Source of the DNA: Macrocystis pyrifera
Taxonomy: Eukaryota; Sar; Phaeophyceae; Laminariales; Laminariaceae
Assembly: GCA_031763025.1 (NCBI GenBank)
Contig: JASSKH010000009.1
Location: 868,001 to 932,000, forward strand
Length of the DNA stretch: 64,000 nt
Direction: 5' to 3'
Shown: piece after piece, positions 1 through 32,732 of the stretch
How the letters are laid out: every line of letters starts with the position of its first letter
Numbering within the stretch: position 1 is the first letter of the stretch
Notes under the pieces: generated by a model
Database searches by the model: none
What the model was told of the DNA's origin: nothing
The model's input: the letters and a program-made list of their open reading frames with translations, nothing else
Position numbers and translations under genes: made by a program

Positions 1-483
1 CTTGGGATTGTGCCACGACCACGGCTCGGCGCTGCATGGGACCCGGTGTTGTGCTGGTTGTGGCACCTACAGTAGCCTCCCTACCCATGGGGCAAGACGG
101 GTCTGAAGCATTCTGGGTCGCGCTACCCAACTACAGACAGACAGAATATGAATACGTAGCATTTATCAAGGCAGATTAAATACTCCAAACATCCAATTAT
201 CGACAGGCAGTGTGACAGGGTTCATCTGTGGAGCTTTTTGACGAGAGGTGCATGGTAAGACATGGTGAGGCATCATGCAGGATAAGGCACGATGTCGAAC
301 TCACACCTGACGTACTTTTCATCTTGTTTTCATGTTATAGAAAGCAAGGTAGTATTAACCGTACGGTACCGCTGCACCTAGCAATGTGTCTTGGGTGGCA
401 GTACTGTACATGAGGTATACTGCAGTTGCTCCCACACTAAAACACGACGCCATCCTACTAACGTCGCCATTCCCCCCCCCCCC
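1..483. other. Unassigned sequence
   Basis: I see no convincing coding exon. Around 88-125 a short stretch resembles sequence near 37.45 kb (a run reading ggggcaagacgggtct against ggggtaagacgggtct), so part of it is probably transposon-derived. It ends in a C homopolymer at the 5-prime junction of the LINE fragment. Confidence 0.4.
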
Positions 484-1106
484 CCCCCCCCCAGTTTGGG
501 AGGTAGAAGGCAGAAGTAGAAGAAGGGATAGAAAGAAGGGAAAGGCTAGCGCTAAGAAACAAGGTGGATCAGAAAAACACTTGAGAGATATACGGGGGAT
601 TGAGGGAAGGAATAGGAATGAAAACGTATTTGCATGGCCCAATGGACTTCGAAAACGCTGAAACTGCGCTTTCGTGTAGGGGACCTGGACCTGCCAGAAA
701 GAAGAAATAGGTACACCAGTAGCCGGGAGGAGGAGGAAGTAGATGCACAGATGTGCCCGTGTGGCAAAGCAATAGAGTACAACTCACATAGTAGGATAAT
801 TTGAAATATACAAGGAGGCACGGGATGTGTTAAGAGATGAGGGAAATAGACGAATGTGACATGGAGGAGTTTGATACAATGAATAACAGCGAGAAAACGA
901 TCTCTATCTTAGGAGATAAATGGTGGCCACAGGAGGCCAAACAGGAAGGGGATACGATTAGCAAAACGTTTCTATGTAATATATGGAAAAAACGTAATAA
1001 GCGCCCAGTTGTTGGAGGTGTCTATATTAGGAGTAGGAACGGTGCTCCGTCTCGAAAGGGATGCGTGGTCAATGGTCAAATGACTAAGGCAAGCAACAAA
1101 TGAGTA
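484..1106 (+). mobile_element. 5-prime-truncated non-LTR retrotransposon (C-terminal ORF remnant)
   Basis: Broken frames read as the C-terminal part of the LINE that is more complete at 41.2-43.6 kb. Visible pieces are the basic RKDRKKGKASAKK-like stretch, the CPCGKAIE cysteine motif region, DECDMEEFDTMN, and the final NGQMTKASNK followed by a stop. Several frameshifts make it non-functional. Both ends abut C homopolymers: the left junction lies in a run at about 474-491 and the right end is TGAGTAG followed by more than 30 mostly C bases. The RT domain is absent, as expected of 5-prime truncation. Confidence 0.8.
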
Positions 1107-1146
1107 GCCCCCCCCTCCACCCCCCCCCCCCCCCCCCCCCCCCCCA
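1107..1146 (+). repeat. Poly-C tail tract of the LINE fragment
   Basis: Nearly pure C, interrupted once by TCCA. It directly follows the LINE terminus and directly precedes the splice acceptor of the RGG exon, so it may also act as that exon's polypyrimidine tract. Confidence 0.7.
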
Positions 1147-1158
1147 ACCGCCTCCCAG

Positions 1159-1599
1159 GTTCTACAAGGGAAACCTCAAGAGGATGAGGTGGACCCCCGA
1201 GATGCTCGTTCTCGAAGGAAATTTCTGGGCAACACAAATTTGGGGACTACCATCCCCGCCGCCCCTTAAGGCCAGCACCATCGGGAAGATGGGCTTGAAG
1301 GGGGTGCCAGGTCTCGTCATCGACAGAACACCGCAAGAGCCGAGAGGCGGGAGGGGAGGGGGGCGCGGCGGCGGAGGCGGCAGAGGGGGCAGCGGTAGGG
1401 GTAGGGGAGGTGCGGGACAGCAGAGCAGGGCGGGTAGCGCATACGCGGGGGGGCGCGAGGAGGGGGGAGGAGCCAGATACGAGGGCGGAGGAGGCGGTTA
1501 TAGAGGCTCCGGTAGGGGGGGGGGCAGGGGACGCGGGAGGGGGGGGGGGGGGGACCCGGGGTCGGGCGGGGTGCCGGTGGGCGCGGTGGCAAGAGGTAG
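1159..1599 (+). CDS. 3-prime terminal exon of an RGG/glycine-rich protein (partial gene)
   Basis: I do not recognise the family. After a plausible acceptor (cctcccag at 1151-1158) the frame reads FYKGNLKRMRWTPEML, then LKASTIGKMGLKGVPG, and then a long glycine/arginine region with many RGG and RGRG repeats, typical of RNA-binding tails. The literal frame stays open to 1660. Beyond the G-run near 1540-1553, however, only the alternative frame keeps RGG character (RGAGGRGGKR) and stops at TAG 1597-1599. That suggests either a one-base homopolymer error or a real frameshift. Upstream exons are not seen; they would lie left of the inserted LINE fragment or off the window. Coding status rests on composition and the acceptor only. 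Confidence 0.5.
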
Positions 1600-2859
1600 A
1601 TCGTGCGTTTTGATTGTGGTATACCCGACTGAAATAATTCCCCAAGTTGAATATACCTAGGGTCTTTTTTGGTACTCTACTTCCAAGTAGTTTGTCTCCA
1701 AAGCGTGGGTGCACTTGTGAAAGACGTTCAATAGATCGGGCAAAAACGATGCTTGGCTGCGATGGCAATGGGGCGTAGGGTTTAGAGTGGACGTATGCAT
1801 AGACGTGAGTGTCTATTGCTGTGTTGAAATACAGCACACACAACGCGACTGTTTATCTACTGCTGTTGGAATACAGCACATACGACGCGGAGCACTGCCT
1901 GCTGCTTTTGCTACTGGGATGATCGGAGTCGCAGAGGCGAGCTCTTGTGGCGGACGCGTCTCTTGCATGAAGGCGGGAGCCTGTTCGCCTAGTTCGTCTA
2001 GTTGATCGGCTTGCCGTTACAGCTCGCACACACGCGCTGGGCTGCGACGACGCGACTCGTCAATTTAGTGCTTGCATGTTGCGCACCAGTTCAAGACAAG
2101 TAGTATATTATAGTGGACCCACGAAAGTTGGCTGCGCAAAGTGCGATCAAAGGTCGTCGAACAAGTGATTTTGAGCCCCCCTAAGAACTGCACGCACGTT
2201 TCTGGAAAATATTTTATTTGGAATTAGTGCGCGATACATTTTGCAGTTGTGAAAGGGTTTCCCAACAAACGGGCATCTTCTGCCAGGGAATCGCCCAATC
2301 TCGAAGACGCACAATCTGCGACAAACAGGGCGCGATCAATTCACTGCCCCTTGTGCGTGTGTTGGCGTGCATACCTCTGCTGATAAGCTAAAGCTGTCAT
2401 TATATATAGCACCTGATCTAGGTGCCAGGGAGTAATTCGTGCAAAATAAAAAAAGCACGATCATCATAAACGATCTAAAACCATCATCCGCAACGTCTGG
2501 CTTGCAGCCAAAAAAACGGCTGCGCGCAGCAAGACTGCATGCAACCATGACAGCATGGCGAAACGTCGCGGCTCCCCAAGCGGCGGCAAAGCGCTACAAT
2601 GCAAGGGGCGACGCTAACCCCAATGAGGACCACGCTCACCACTCCGCAACACGACGCAACGTCGCGGGTCGTGAGGCGATAACCAAGGCTCTGCAAGGAG
2701 CAATGCTAAACCCAACCAGAAGCCCCCTCCCCCCCCCCCCCTGACGCGATGAACCACCCGCTCGCCACTGCCGCAGCGCATCCCTGGTCTAACGAAGACG
2801 AGACTCCACCCGGTCCATTCCACCATCACCCCCTAACCTCCATTCCGGCCAGAGTTCAC
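1600..2859. other. Intergenic spacer between convergent gene ends
   Basis: No convincing exon on either strand. It lies between the RGG exon (+) and the stop codon of the GGNBP2-like gene (-). It should contain both 3-prime UTRs, but I see no clear polyadenylation signal I would defend. Contains a short C run at 2729-2741. Confidence 0.4.
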
Positions 2860-24126
<21,267 letters not shown>

Positions 24127-25200
24127 GGCGACGGGCTGTTCCCCACATCGCTTGCGGCCGGGCCATTCGTAGCGATCGACCTCTCGTTGTTGTTGTTGTT
24201 GTCGTTATTGTTGTTCCCATTTCCTCGGGCGTTGGCTGTTGATGTAACCGCCATCGCTGCCGTTGCAGCTACTGCAGCGGCGGCGGCTGCCGCGGCCTGT
24301 GCCTTTCTTTTGTCCTTGACGCACAACGGGGCCAGTCCGTTCGACCCTCCTCCGCGGGAGGCTACTCGGTGGGCCATCGTCAGGGGGTGCGGGCTCTCTG
24401 TGGTTAACATAGTTCGGTAGTCCGGAGAGAGAGGGAGGGAGGATGCGAAGGGAAGGGGCGGCGACATTTTTAGGAGGTTGGAGAAAGAGGGAGGATGGGA
24501 AGGGAAGGGGCGGCTTACTAGGACAAACAATATTGCTGTGTACCTGTGGTCAGTACGTACGTACATGTTGTTGACGAAACCAAACATCAGCCGGTGATGA
24601 ACGAGGTGGGTTTCCGAGCTTGCTTGCTTGCTGTGGGATCACGGAGTTGACAGCGACTGGGACTACTCTCGTGTGTAGTACGTATTTACACTCTGATCCC
24701 TCAAAGAACATCGAGAGGTCGTCAGTGCACAAGTATAAGTCCTCTGGACTCGACAGTCAGAGTCCTCTATTAATAGTACTTTTCGAGGATTCAGTCCTAA
24801 GGGTACCGGGGGGGCTGAAAGGACTGAGCCTCACCAGTCCACGGGGTACCTGGGTGCCTCAAAGGATCGATTGAGTCCCTCTAGTACGAGGGTACCTGAA
24901 AGCTGAAAGGACTGAGTCCCAACAGTCCACCGGGTACCCGAAGGCTGAAAGGACGGAGTCCCGACAGTCCACAGCAGGGATATAATTAGTGGTCCGGTGT
25001 CTGTTGCGCGCCGCAGGCGCCCAAGCCACCCACAGGGGCCCCTGGGCCGCCGGAGGCACAAAATTACGATATATGGGCGAATCATACATATGCCCGAAAA
25101 CCAAGTTACAGCAGTGTGCGTGTTAACGCCTCCCGAACCTCCAAAGGCGTGTATCGGGATCAGAACCTACTTTTCTTTTGTTTTACTACAAGCGAATAGA
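24127..25200. other. Sequence upstream of the first visible GGNBP2-like exon
   Basis: The missing N-terminal exon should be here or beyond. A minus-strand frame at about 24190-24330 is Asn- and Ala-rich (AAC and GCA/GCC repeats) and its stop codons prevent a simple join. I cannot assign an exon. Confidence 0.3.
24795..24982. repeat. Short tandem repeat, about 55 bp unit
   Basis: Three to four degenerate units containing GGCTGAAAGGACTGAG, then AACAGTCCACNGGGTACC. Confidence 0.7.
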
Positions 25201-25220
25201 AAAAGGGCTCAAAAAAAAAA

Positions 25221-25441
25221 TCGCCGGCGGCGAATTCCCAAAGATGGCTCAATTTTTTTTCACGAAAGGTGAAATAAAAAAAAACAGTGTTTCCTTTTTT
25301 TTCTTCGCCTACGGCGAACAAAAAAGGCCGCAACAATATGTTGGGCCTGCGGCCCAAAAAGTTGCACGCCCCAAAACGCGTGTTGCGCTGCGCAACCAGG
25401 CCCTCCGCGGTTGTTGCGGAAAACGGCTTTTTTTGCAAAAA
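25221..25441. repeat. Cluster of short perfect hairpins
   Basis: Successive palindromes separated by A or T runs: CGCCGGCGGCG, TTTCACGAAAGGTGAAA, CTTCGCCTACGGCGAA, TTGGGCCTGCGGCCCAA, TTGCGCTGCGCAA, and a CCGCGGTTGTTGCGG-type stem. Loops are two to five bases. Frames across it have no protein character. Confidence 0.7.
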
Positions 25442-25879
25442 TACTGCGCCAGCGTAACAAATGAGCAACAGCTAATTATATCCCTGGTCCACAGAGTACG
25501 AGCAGCTGAAAGGGCTGGTGCCTCGAGGACTGGTACTCTGACGACCTTCATCGTTCTTCGAAGACTGCTACGATATAGGTACAGTATAGGTACCATACAT
25601 ACGTACCACGCTGGAAGGAAATATAAGAAACGTGTATAATAGAACTACCAGTAGTAGTATTAATAGTATGAATACCAGACGGTCCTTACATTTTCGTCCA
25701 GAGATATTAAACTCGTATGTAGCACGTACGTAGGATGTACGTACCGGTCTGGTATCGCTACCAACACCAGTAACTTCGTCAGACTATTCTTCTGACTTTT
25801 GAGTACGGGTACGTACGTGAGCGTCCCGAGTGAAACTGATCCAAGGTACGTACGAGTACCAGTATCCAGGACCAAGTAT

Positions 25880-28070
25880 GATTCCTATGCGATCTGATTT
25901 CGAGCTTTAGACTTGTTTTTTTTCGATCTCAAAAATGAAAGAATCTTTATGCAGTCCGAATGTGCAAAATGCGATCGGATTTTTTTATCGATTTGAGAAT
26001 CCGATGGCTCAAGTCGTCAGATTTTGGCCCAAATCCGACGGACCTGGGCCATCCATTTTTGGCCTAAAATTCGACGATCTGGGCTTTCAGATTTTCAAAT
26101 CGAAAAATGGCATGGTCTCTAAATTAAAGATGTTATCCACGACAGCAAGCAGCAGCAGAACCATCGATGAGATGGCCGATGACAAAGCCGGATAGCGACA
26201 TTGCTTCGCACCCGACGAGCAGTCGGCAGGCGGCGAGTCTCTCCGTGCCTAGAATACAGTCGGCTGGCGCGGGCTCGGGCCTAGACACCCAAGAGAAGCG
26301 CATTCGGTGCGCACCTCTCCGTGGATACGTACTCGTAGACTAGAGCAGCAGCAGCAGTCAGTCACATTGTGAATATCTGGTGCAAACTACCAGGGCAGTG
26401 TGACTCTTGACTCTACGTAGCGCACTCGGTATTTCTCTTCGCCGCCAGACCAGAGGCAGCCAGCGTGGGCTCGGACGCATGGGTCCTACGCGAACTGCAG
26501 CGCACTCGGCGCGTCTTTTCGAGGGGCCAGACCATAACAACAGCAGTTGGTCTCGGCGTTTGCTCGAATCTGTGCACACTGTACACACAATAAATCCGAC
26601 TTTTCCGTATTTGATTCTGGAAAGGCACGACTGAGGGTGTGCCTGAAGAGAATCGAAATCGAGAATCGTAATGATAATAAACAAGGCGCTGATTGGTCCC
26701 TGGTCAAAACATGTTCCCCTTCGTTTTTCAGGTTCCGAGAAAATGAACGATTTTTACAACCCAATGCCAAAATCAAAAAGTTGACGGCTGGAAATCGAAA
26801 AGCAAATCGAAAGCACGAACAGCAACAATTCAGCGCGTCCTACTGGTCATCGCAGCCACGTCAAAATATCACATCAGGATCGTCGTACACAGCATCCAAA
26901 ACACAGCAAGCACGGCAACACAGCGGCACAAAACCCTCGTAAACAGCCAGCAGGCGAACCACAACACCAGCCCCGACGTTCTCGGCGTTCGAGCCAAAGC
27001 GAAGATTGTTCGAGTAAAATTCAGGATGATACCCCGGAGATCGAGGTCGGAAGTTCGTTCTAAGCATAAATCAAGTTTGATTCCAGGGCGTCAACGTTGG
27101 ACGCGCCACCACCTCCATGGGAGGCCCAACGACGTCCCGGAATCGAATTGCCGTCGCGTTTGCCTGCTTCTGTGGTGGATCTGTATTGCCGAGCGCTAGA
27201 ATGCCGGCATGTGTGCACAGCACTTGCGAACGGCCCAGGTAGGTTGTGCTCTCCGCAGCTTTTCACCTGGATTTCTATCTTCAATTTTCGATTACCTTGG
27301 CTAATTTTTATCGACATCGAAATGAATTCGATTTTCGATTGCGCTTTTCGATTCTGTTCAGACACCCTGAAAATGCAATCTGGTCAAAATCTAAAGCTCA
27401 AAATCTGAACTCTGTAAGCTTCTGTCGTGGTCTGGCGCCGCGAAGAGACGCGCTGGGTGCGCTGCCCTGCGCGTAGGACCCAAGCGTCCGAGCCAAGGCT
27501 GACTGCCTCTGGTCTAGCGGCGAAGAGACGTGGCGAGTGCGCTAGAGTCAAACTATCCTGGTAGTTTGTACCAGATGTCCACAATGTGACTGACTGCTGC
27601 TGCTGCTGCTGCGCTAGTCTACGAGTACGTATCCACGGAGAGGTGCGCACCGAATGCGCTTCTCTTGCGGGTCTAGCTAGGCCCGAGCCCGCGCCAACCG
27701 ACTGTAGTCTGGCCACGGAGGGACGCGCCGCCCGCCGACTGCGCGTCGGGCGCGAAGCAACGTCGCCATACAGCTGTGTCACCATCCAACTCATCGAGCG
27801 TTCTGGTGCCATTCGCTGATTCGCTGTCGTGGATAACATCTTGAGTTTATAGAGCATGCCATTTTTCGATTTGAAAATCTGATGACCCTTCGGATTTTGG
27901 GGCCAAAATCCGACGGCCAAAATCCGACGACTGGGTCATCGGATTCTCAAATCGAAAAAATTCCGGTCGGATTTTGCATATTTCGACGCATAATAAGTAG
28001 GGTCATTCATTTCTGAGATCGAAAAAAATATATCTGAAGCTCGAAATCGAACCGCATAGGAAACAGCCGG
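25880..28070. mobile_element. Long-inverted-repeat element, arms of about 650 bp
   Basis: The left arm (about 25880-26540) and right arm (about 27430-28070) are diverged reverse complements. Matching landmarks: CCTATGCG...TTTCGAGCTT at the ends, ATTTGAGAATCCGATG, GACAGC...GGATAACATC, GCGCGGGCTCGGGC, CGTGGATACGTACTCGTAG, CAGACCAGAGGCAG. Spacer of about 890 bp without a recognisable transposase. Long arms suggest a Mutator-like or foldback element. Target duplication not resolved. Confidence 0.7.
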
Positions 28071-29473
28071 AACCGCATAAGAAACAGCCTAATATAACAA
28101 TAATAGTATGTTATAGGGTACCAAGTAGACAATGAATAGTCCAAAGGTCTTTACATTTCCGGACATAGTGGTCGACCATTAATACGAAGATTAACAGGAA
28201 CTCAGGACTAGCGCTTGATATTGTTGATGCTCAATATTATTGTAGTACCTGTACATCTACAGCAGTATTATGGTACGTAATACTGCTGTACCTGGTACTG
28301 CGACGTAATGGCTTGAAGGCGTGTTCTTCATCTTTGCAGGGGCTTCATATCTTCCGTATGTAGCTCGTACTCGTATCAGCGACAGCGAGCAGGTGTCGAC
28401 AAATCACGGCGGCCAAGGGCGACAACCCCACACCTGGAGAAAGCATCCTCTCGATCTCTACTTAGTAGGAGGGACCTCCGAAACATGTCTTCAGCGCAAC
28501 GATCACTACACAGCAGGAGATGCATCAGCTGTTGTTCTATGTACTCTTGTCTGTCTCTGCTGCTGGTTTGGCATTCGATCAAGTACTGCTGTAAAAAAGT
28601 ACTGCTGCTGGCTATTGAAGCGCCGTACAGGATACCTACAGCAGCAGCAGCAGCAGCGTCGAACCGTGTAGAAAACAAAAAGCAGAACAGACGCGTGCTT
28701 CATGCAGATCACCGCAAACACTCACGAGTCATGCAGAAGGAATTCGATTCGAATATGCTCGACGGAGAGGTCGTACGGATCCAATTATATTTGCTCTTTT
28801 TAGGTAACTCTCACTCGATCCTCGGCCAAGTGTTCCCGGGCATGTACGGTGAAAAAGCGAAAACAAACGCCGGACTGCTCTATTCATATGTGTACTTGTA
28901 TTGCCGTGCTACATACAGCAGTCAATACATAATAATGACGCCAACTTCGTATTTATCACATTCTCCAGGCTGCTAAACGCGCTTGATGATCTCCTGGGAA
29001 ACAAAGCCAGGCTAGAAAGTCATAGGCGCCCAGTGTTTGGGTGGGTCCCTCAATGTTAATAATAGCAGCGATGGCGACGCACGAGCAGCGCTCCCCAGTC
29101 AAATGTCAACAGCCATCATTCGTTCATCGTGTATAGAACCGTCTGTGTGCGATATGGCAGAAGCACCGCACCCTCGAGTTCGCGCAGGCTCCTTTAAACC
29201 ATCACGTGATGCCTTCATTAGCACCCAAAACTCAATCCATCAACACACCAAAGGACATGTCTAGAGACAACCCACAGCAACACGCGGACAGCGCTCACCT
29301 TCGTACCTCCAGCAAAATGAACTAAAGCACTGAACGGCGTTAGGGGACGAATGTATATGTCCCCGGAGAACGTGCGGAGGCGTTATTTGAGACCACCTCC
29401 CTCTTCAAAGCCACATCGTCTCCATAGCTATCACCCAAGCACCCTATCATCAACCAAACAACCCAAGAACACC
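28071..29473. other. Spacer and upstream region of the plastid-protein gene
   Basis: No exon recognised from 28071 to about 29300. The 29380-29473 stretch is C/A-rich and pyrimidine-rich with no upstream ATG in the last 90 bases, fitting a 5-prime UTR. A CAG run lies at 28640-28656. Confidence 0.4.
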
Positions 29474-30277
29474 ATGAAGTTCACCATCGCCGTCTTCGTC
29501 GCCTTCGTGGCCATGGCATCTGCCTTCGTGCCGTCTACCTCCTGCCGTGGCGTGATCTCCGCCTCCCGGGCACGTTCCACGACCCCCTTGGTGAGCAATC
29601 CTTTCCTTTTCTTCGACTTTGACTTTGGACAACTTGAGGCAGCGCGCGTCAGCTGGAGCTAAACCCTCCCTCCCTCCCTCCCTGTCCTGGCCGTTGTAAT
29701 AGCAGCTGCTGGCTGTAAGGGCACGTAGGTTGTTGTCGTCGGCATGTTGTGAACGGAGACAGAGGCGGTGGAGCTCAGTCGGCACGGCACGGCTACCGTT
29801 CGTCGGAAGTCGTTCGCAAGCCGCTGACGTCTGTGCTTTGGGGGGCCCACGTTGCCTCACGTACCTATAGCATGCGCATGCACGCACGTCGTCGTCCCGT
29901 TATCATGCCCTCAATCGTCTGGCATAGCGCACCTTCGTGACTACGCCTTGCGTTGTGTACATGTTCACCCCTCCTCTCCGTTATGCCGTCTCGGCTCGCT
30001 TTGTGCGGCTCCTCGCGTTATCCTAACCATCCTCGCTCAATTATGGAAAAAATGGCGAGACGACTTGGTTCTAAAAAACATGATGCCTCCCCTCTCTGCC
30101 CCCCCCATTGTGGTACAGAACTTGGAGGGCGCGGATGGTGAGAAGCACATCGGCACCGGCGGCATGGCGGACACCCGCGACCCCGAGCCCAAGGACGACC
30201 CCGACCCGCGCAAGTCCATCTCCGCCGCCCCTTCGTTCGAGGAGTACCTCAAGAAGAAGCAGGCCGAGGGGAAATAA
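29474..30277 (+). CDS. Small plastid-targeted protein, two exons
   Basis: Exon 1 is 29474-29590 and exon 2 is 30119-30277 (stop TAA). The 528 bp intron starts GTGAGC, ends GGTACAG, and is in phase 0, giving 91 residues. The N-terminus MKFTIAVFVAFVAMASAFVP is a signal peptide with the ASAF-type cleavage site, after which Phe at +1 directs import into the secondary plastid of heterokont algae. A Ser/Arg-rich transit-like stretch follows (STSCRGVISASRARS). The mature part is short, charged and Pro-rich: GTGGMADTRDPEP, then DPRKSISAAPSFEEYLKKK. I believe similar short proteins occur in other heterokont algae, but I cannot name one or its function. The ATG at 29474 is chosen because it opens the signal peptide; an in-frame ATG 41 codons upstream lacks such character. 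Confidence 0.85.
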
Positions 30278-30634
30278 CAGCCTTCCAGGGGCAATCTTCG
30301 GACAACGTGGTTGGTGCTCTGCTGCTGCCTGCTTTTGCTGCGCACGCCGTACTACGACTGCGCTACGTGTTTGAGAGGGAGAGGCTGGGGCTGTGGCGGC
30401 TCACCGCTGACTCATGTATTCTCCCATGTTAGTCTCGGGAGTGGCGCTTTGTTGAGTGACTGTTTCGTTCCCGAGCGCCCTTGCGTCCACGCGCAGTTTA
30501 GAATGAGCAGTGTTACGCTTGCTGCTGCAAGGGGAGAACGCATCGCAAGAAGAGTAGGGTAGGGGGATTGGAAGGGGGAGGGGGGGCGGACTTTGTACAA
30601 TTCCATTAATTTTGGGCGAGGTTGTAAACGTACG
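30278..30634. other. 3-prime flank of the plastid-protein gene
   Basis: Probable 3-prime UTR and downstream spacer. G-rich around 30550-30590. No further gene seen. Confidence 0.35.
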
Positions 30635-31327
30635 TCACAACACGGTCGGTTTGGTCAAAGAAAATAGGACATGTGCCGGAAAAAGCGTGCGGGCGATGGT
30701 TATTGCGCCCCCCGCCTCACACTCTGCGTCAACAAAGCGATAGATGCCTTGCCCGTCTGCCGTCGAAGTGTAGGAACCTCTCCCCGTTGGTTCAACGAAC
30801 AGGGACAAGAGAGACGGGGCAGGGCAGGCGGTTAGAATTACGTAGGCAGGCAGCTCGGCAGTGTCGTTGGGGTGTAAGTAGTTTAAACCCTGTGGTGTTG
30901 CATGCACCCCCGGTTTTGTTTCCTCGTTCGCATTGAGGTCGCGTGTTTGCAAAAATAAAAAGCTACTGCTCGGCACTACTTTCTGACTAGCGAGAGCACG
31001 CAGCTTCCGTGCTTGTTTGGCTCCCCACGAGACCGGTTGATTTCGTGCAGTAATTTGTTTTTGGGGAGAGAAAGGCGTACGCATACGTGCGCATAGCTTT
31101 TTTTTCCAGTCTGTTTTACCGACCAGTACGAATAGGGTTCTGTCGACGCTTGTGAGGCGACGTTTTGGACTGCCTGTTGTTTCCTTTTCTTGATTGTGAT
31201 TGCCTTTCGACCAATTAATTAATTTTTTCACAACACACCCAACCCTCGAAGCTCGAAGCTGGCGCATCGTGACGATGGAGCCGCTTTTGAGAGGGAAAAG
31301 CCGCGGAACAGTGGTGATGTCAGGCAA
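30635..31327 (-). CDS. Unrecognised ORF of 230 codons (doubtful)
   Basis: An uninterrupted minus-strand frame, long for this AT-richer region. It has no domain, signal peptide or repeat I can name. It faces the plastid gene's 3-prime end. Amino-acid composition is not clearly biased towards coding. No related copy elsewhere in the window. Could be chance or an exon of an unknown gene. Confidence 0.2.
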   Translation of the reverse strand: MPDITTVPRLFPLKSGSIVTMRQLRASRVGCVVKKLINWSKGNHNQEKETTGSPKRRLTSVDRTLFVLVGKTDWKKKLCARMRTPFSPQKQITARNQPVSWGAKQARKLRALASQKVVPSSSFLFLQTRDLNANEETKPGVHATPQGLNYLHPNDTAELPAYVILTACPAPSLLSLFVEPTGRGSYTSTADGQGIYRFVDAECEAGGAITIARTLFPAHVLFSLTKPTVL

Positions 31328-32237
31328 AACTATTATGCGTTTTCGCGAGAGCGAACTTTTTTGTCTCTACCCTGACGCCATTGCCGTAGCTCATGACTCA
31401 TGATATGATCCGTCCGTGTATTGATGTTAATATTGATATTAATAGTTGGACTTCGAACTTGAAATCGCGCGAACGGTTATCACGTACCCTGCAAAATCGA
31501 GTATCGACCGATCGGTTGAACTGACTGCTGACGTGCATTTTTTAGTTTGTTGCTTGTGTATACATAAAAACTTGGAACGTGTTGGACGCGGTCAGCCGTA
31601 CGCCCCCAAACGTACAACTACTGCTGTAGGTCGCTTCTTTCATACCGTTAGTGTTTGGATATCGTTTTAACAGAAAGTTTCTGTTCGAACGTTTTCGCCC
31701 TCCCTCCCCTGGCATCCCCGTCCTTTTTTTCGCAGATAGATTGTGAGCGAGAAACTTCGATGATTTTTTGCTGACGATACCGTCTACAACTCGATATCCC
31801 CACTCTAAAACTGGTATTTTTTTACTTTACACGCACCACTCTGCTATGTACCTGGTATACGAGACGGCAGTATCTGTCTGGTGTGGTACAAATCTCTCTT
31901 GCATCGGCATGCGTTGTGTTCTACCTGGTGGATAGAAAAAAGAAAAACGTTGCGCTCGTCGGACAGCTCAGATCAGATCAGATCGCTGCACTCGTCGTAC
32001 GCGCAGATTATTTTCATAGAAGAATCTGTACAGTTTCGACGGGGCGGATTTTCAGCATCTCCATGCTCTGCACATGTAAGTAAGGGGTAGTTGTTAACCT
32101 ATCATGCGTTCGCCCGACGGGTTTGTGAGCACGTTATGCCTTGATCACGCGACGCGTGCATGTTTCCACGTGATATGTCGGAGCTGCTACAACAGTCTGT
32201 ACAGTACTTCTATATCATTCGGCCCAACCCATGGTCC
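31328..32237. other. Unassigned spacer
   Basis: No exon or named repeat seen. Confidence 0.3.
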
Positions 32238-32565
32238 GGCGTCCCCGGTGGCTTGGTAGGTGGTCCGCGAGCTTATCAAGATCAATTTCGTGAGTTCGAG
32301 TCTCACCGAGTGCATGCTCATACTTTTTCTTGCATAAAATTGATTAGCGGAAAGCGCGAGAGCGTGAGTTAGCTGTACATTCGATGAAAATCGACGAGCA
32401 GTGGGAATGTTGAACCCTATGCGCGATAAAAACTAAAGGCACGTACCGGGGGGGAGAAGGGACGACACCTGTGACCACGGCTTGTCCAGAAGATCGTCGA
32501 GGGTAAAACCTCCTACGAGTGGGCTGGAAAGTAAAAGTGATGCATAAAAAAAAAAAAAAAAAAAA
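32238..32565 (+). mobile_element. SINE-A, full-length copy
   Basis: Complete head (GGCGTCCCCGGTGGCTTGG), B box GAGTTCGAGTCTCACC, tail of A after AAAAGTGATGC. It has a 5-base deletion after TGCATGCTCATA compared with other copies. Confidence 0.9.
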
Positions 32566-32627
32566 TGGAGGTTGTGCTGTACGATCGAAGGCCACAGGCA
32601 GGCATCGGATAGACCATGTTTGTCCTA

Positions 32628-32732
32628 TTACGGGGGTCCATAGTTAACGGGACCAAATTTTGTTAGTAAAAATAGGCAAATATGTAGGTTTTCATGTATA
32701 CCATAGGTCCTATTAACTGTGTACCCCCGTAA
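32628..32732. mobile_element. MITE family A, copy 7
   Basis: Left TTACGGGGGTCCATAGTTAA, right GTACCCCCGTAA (one mismatch), TA flanks. Confidence 0.88.
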
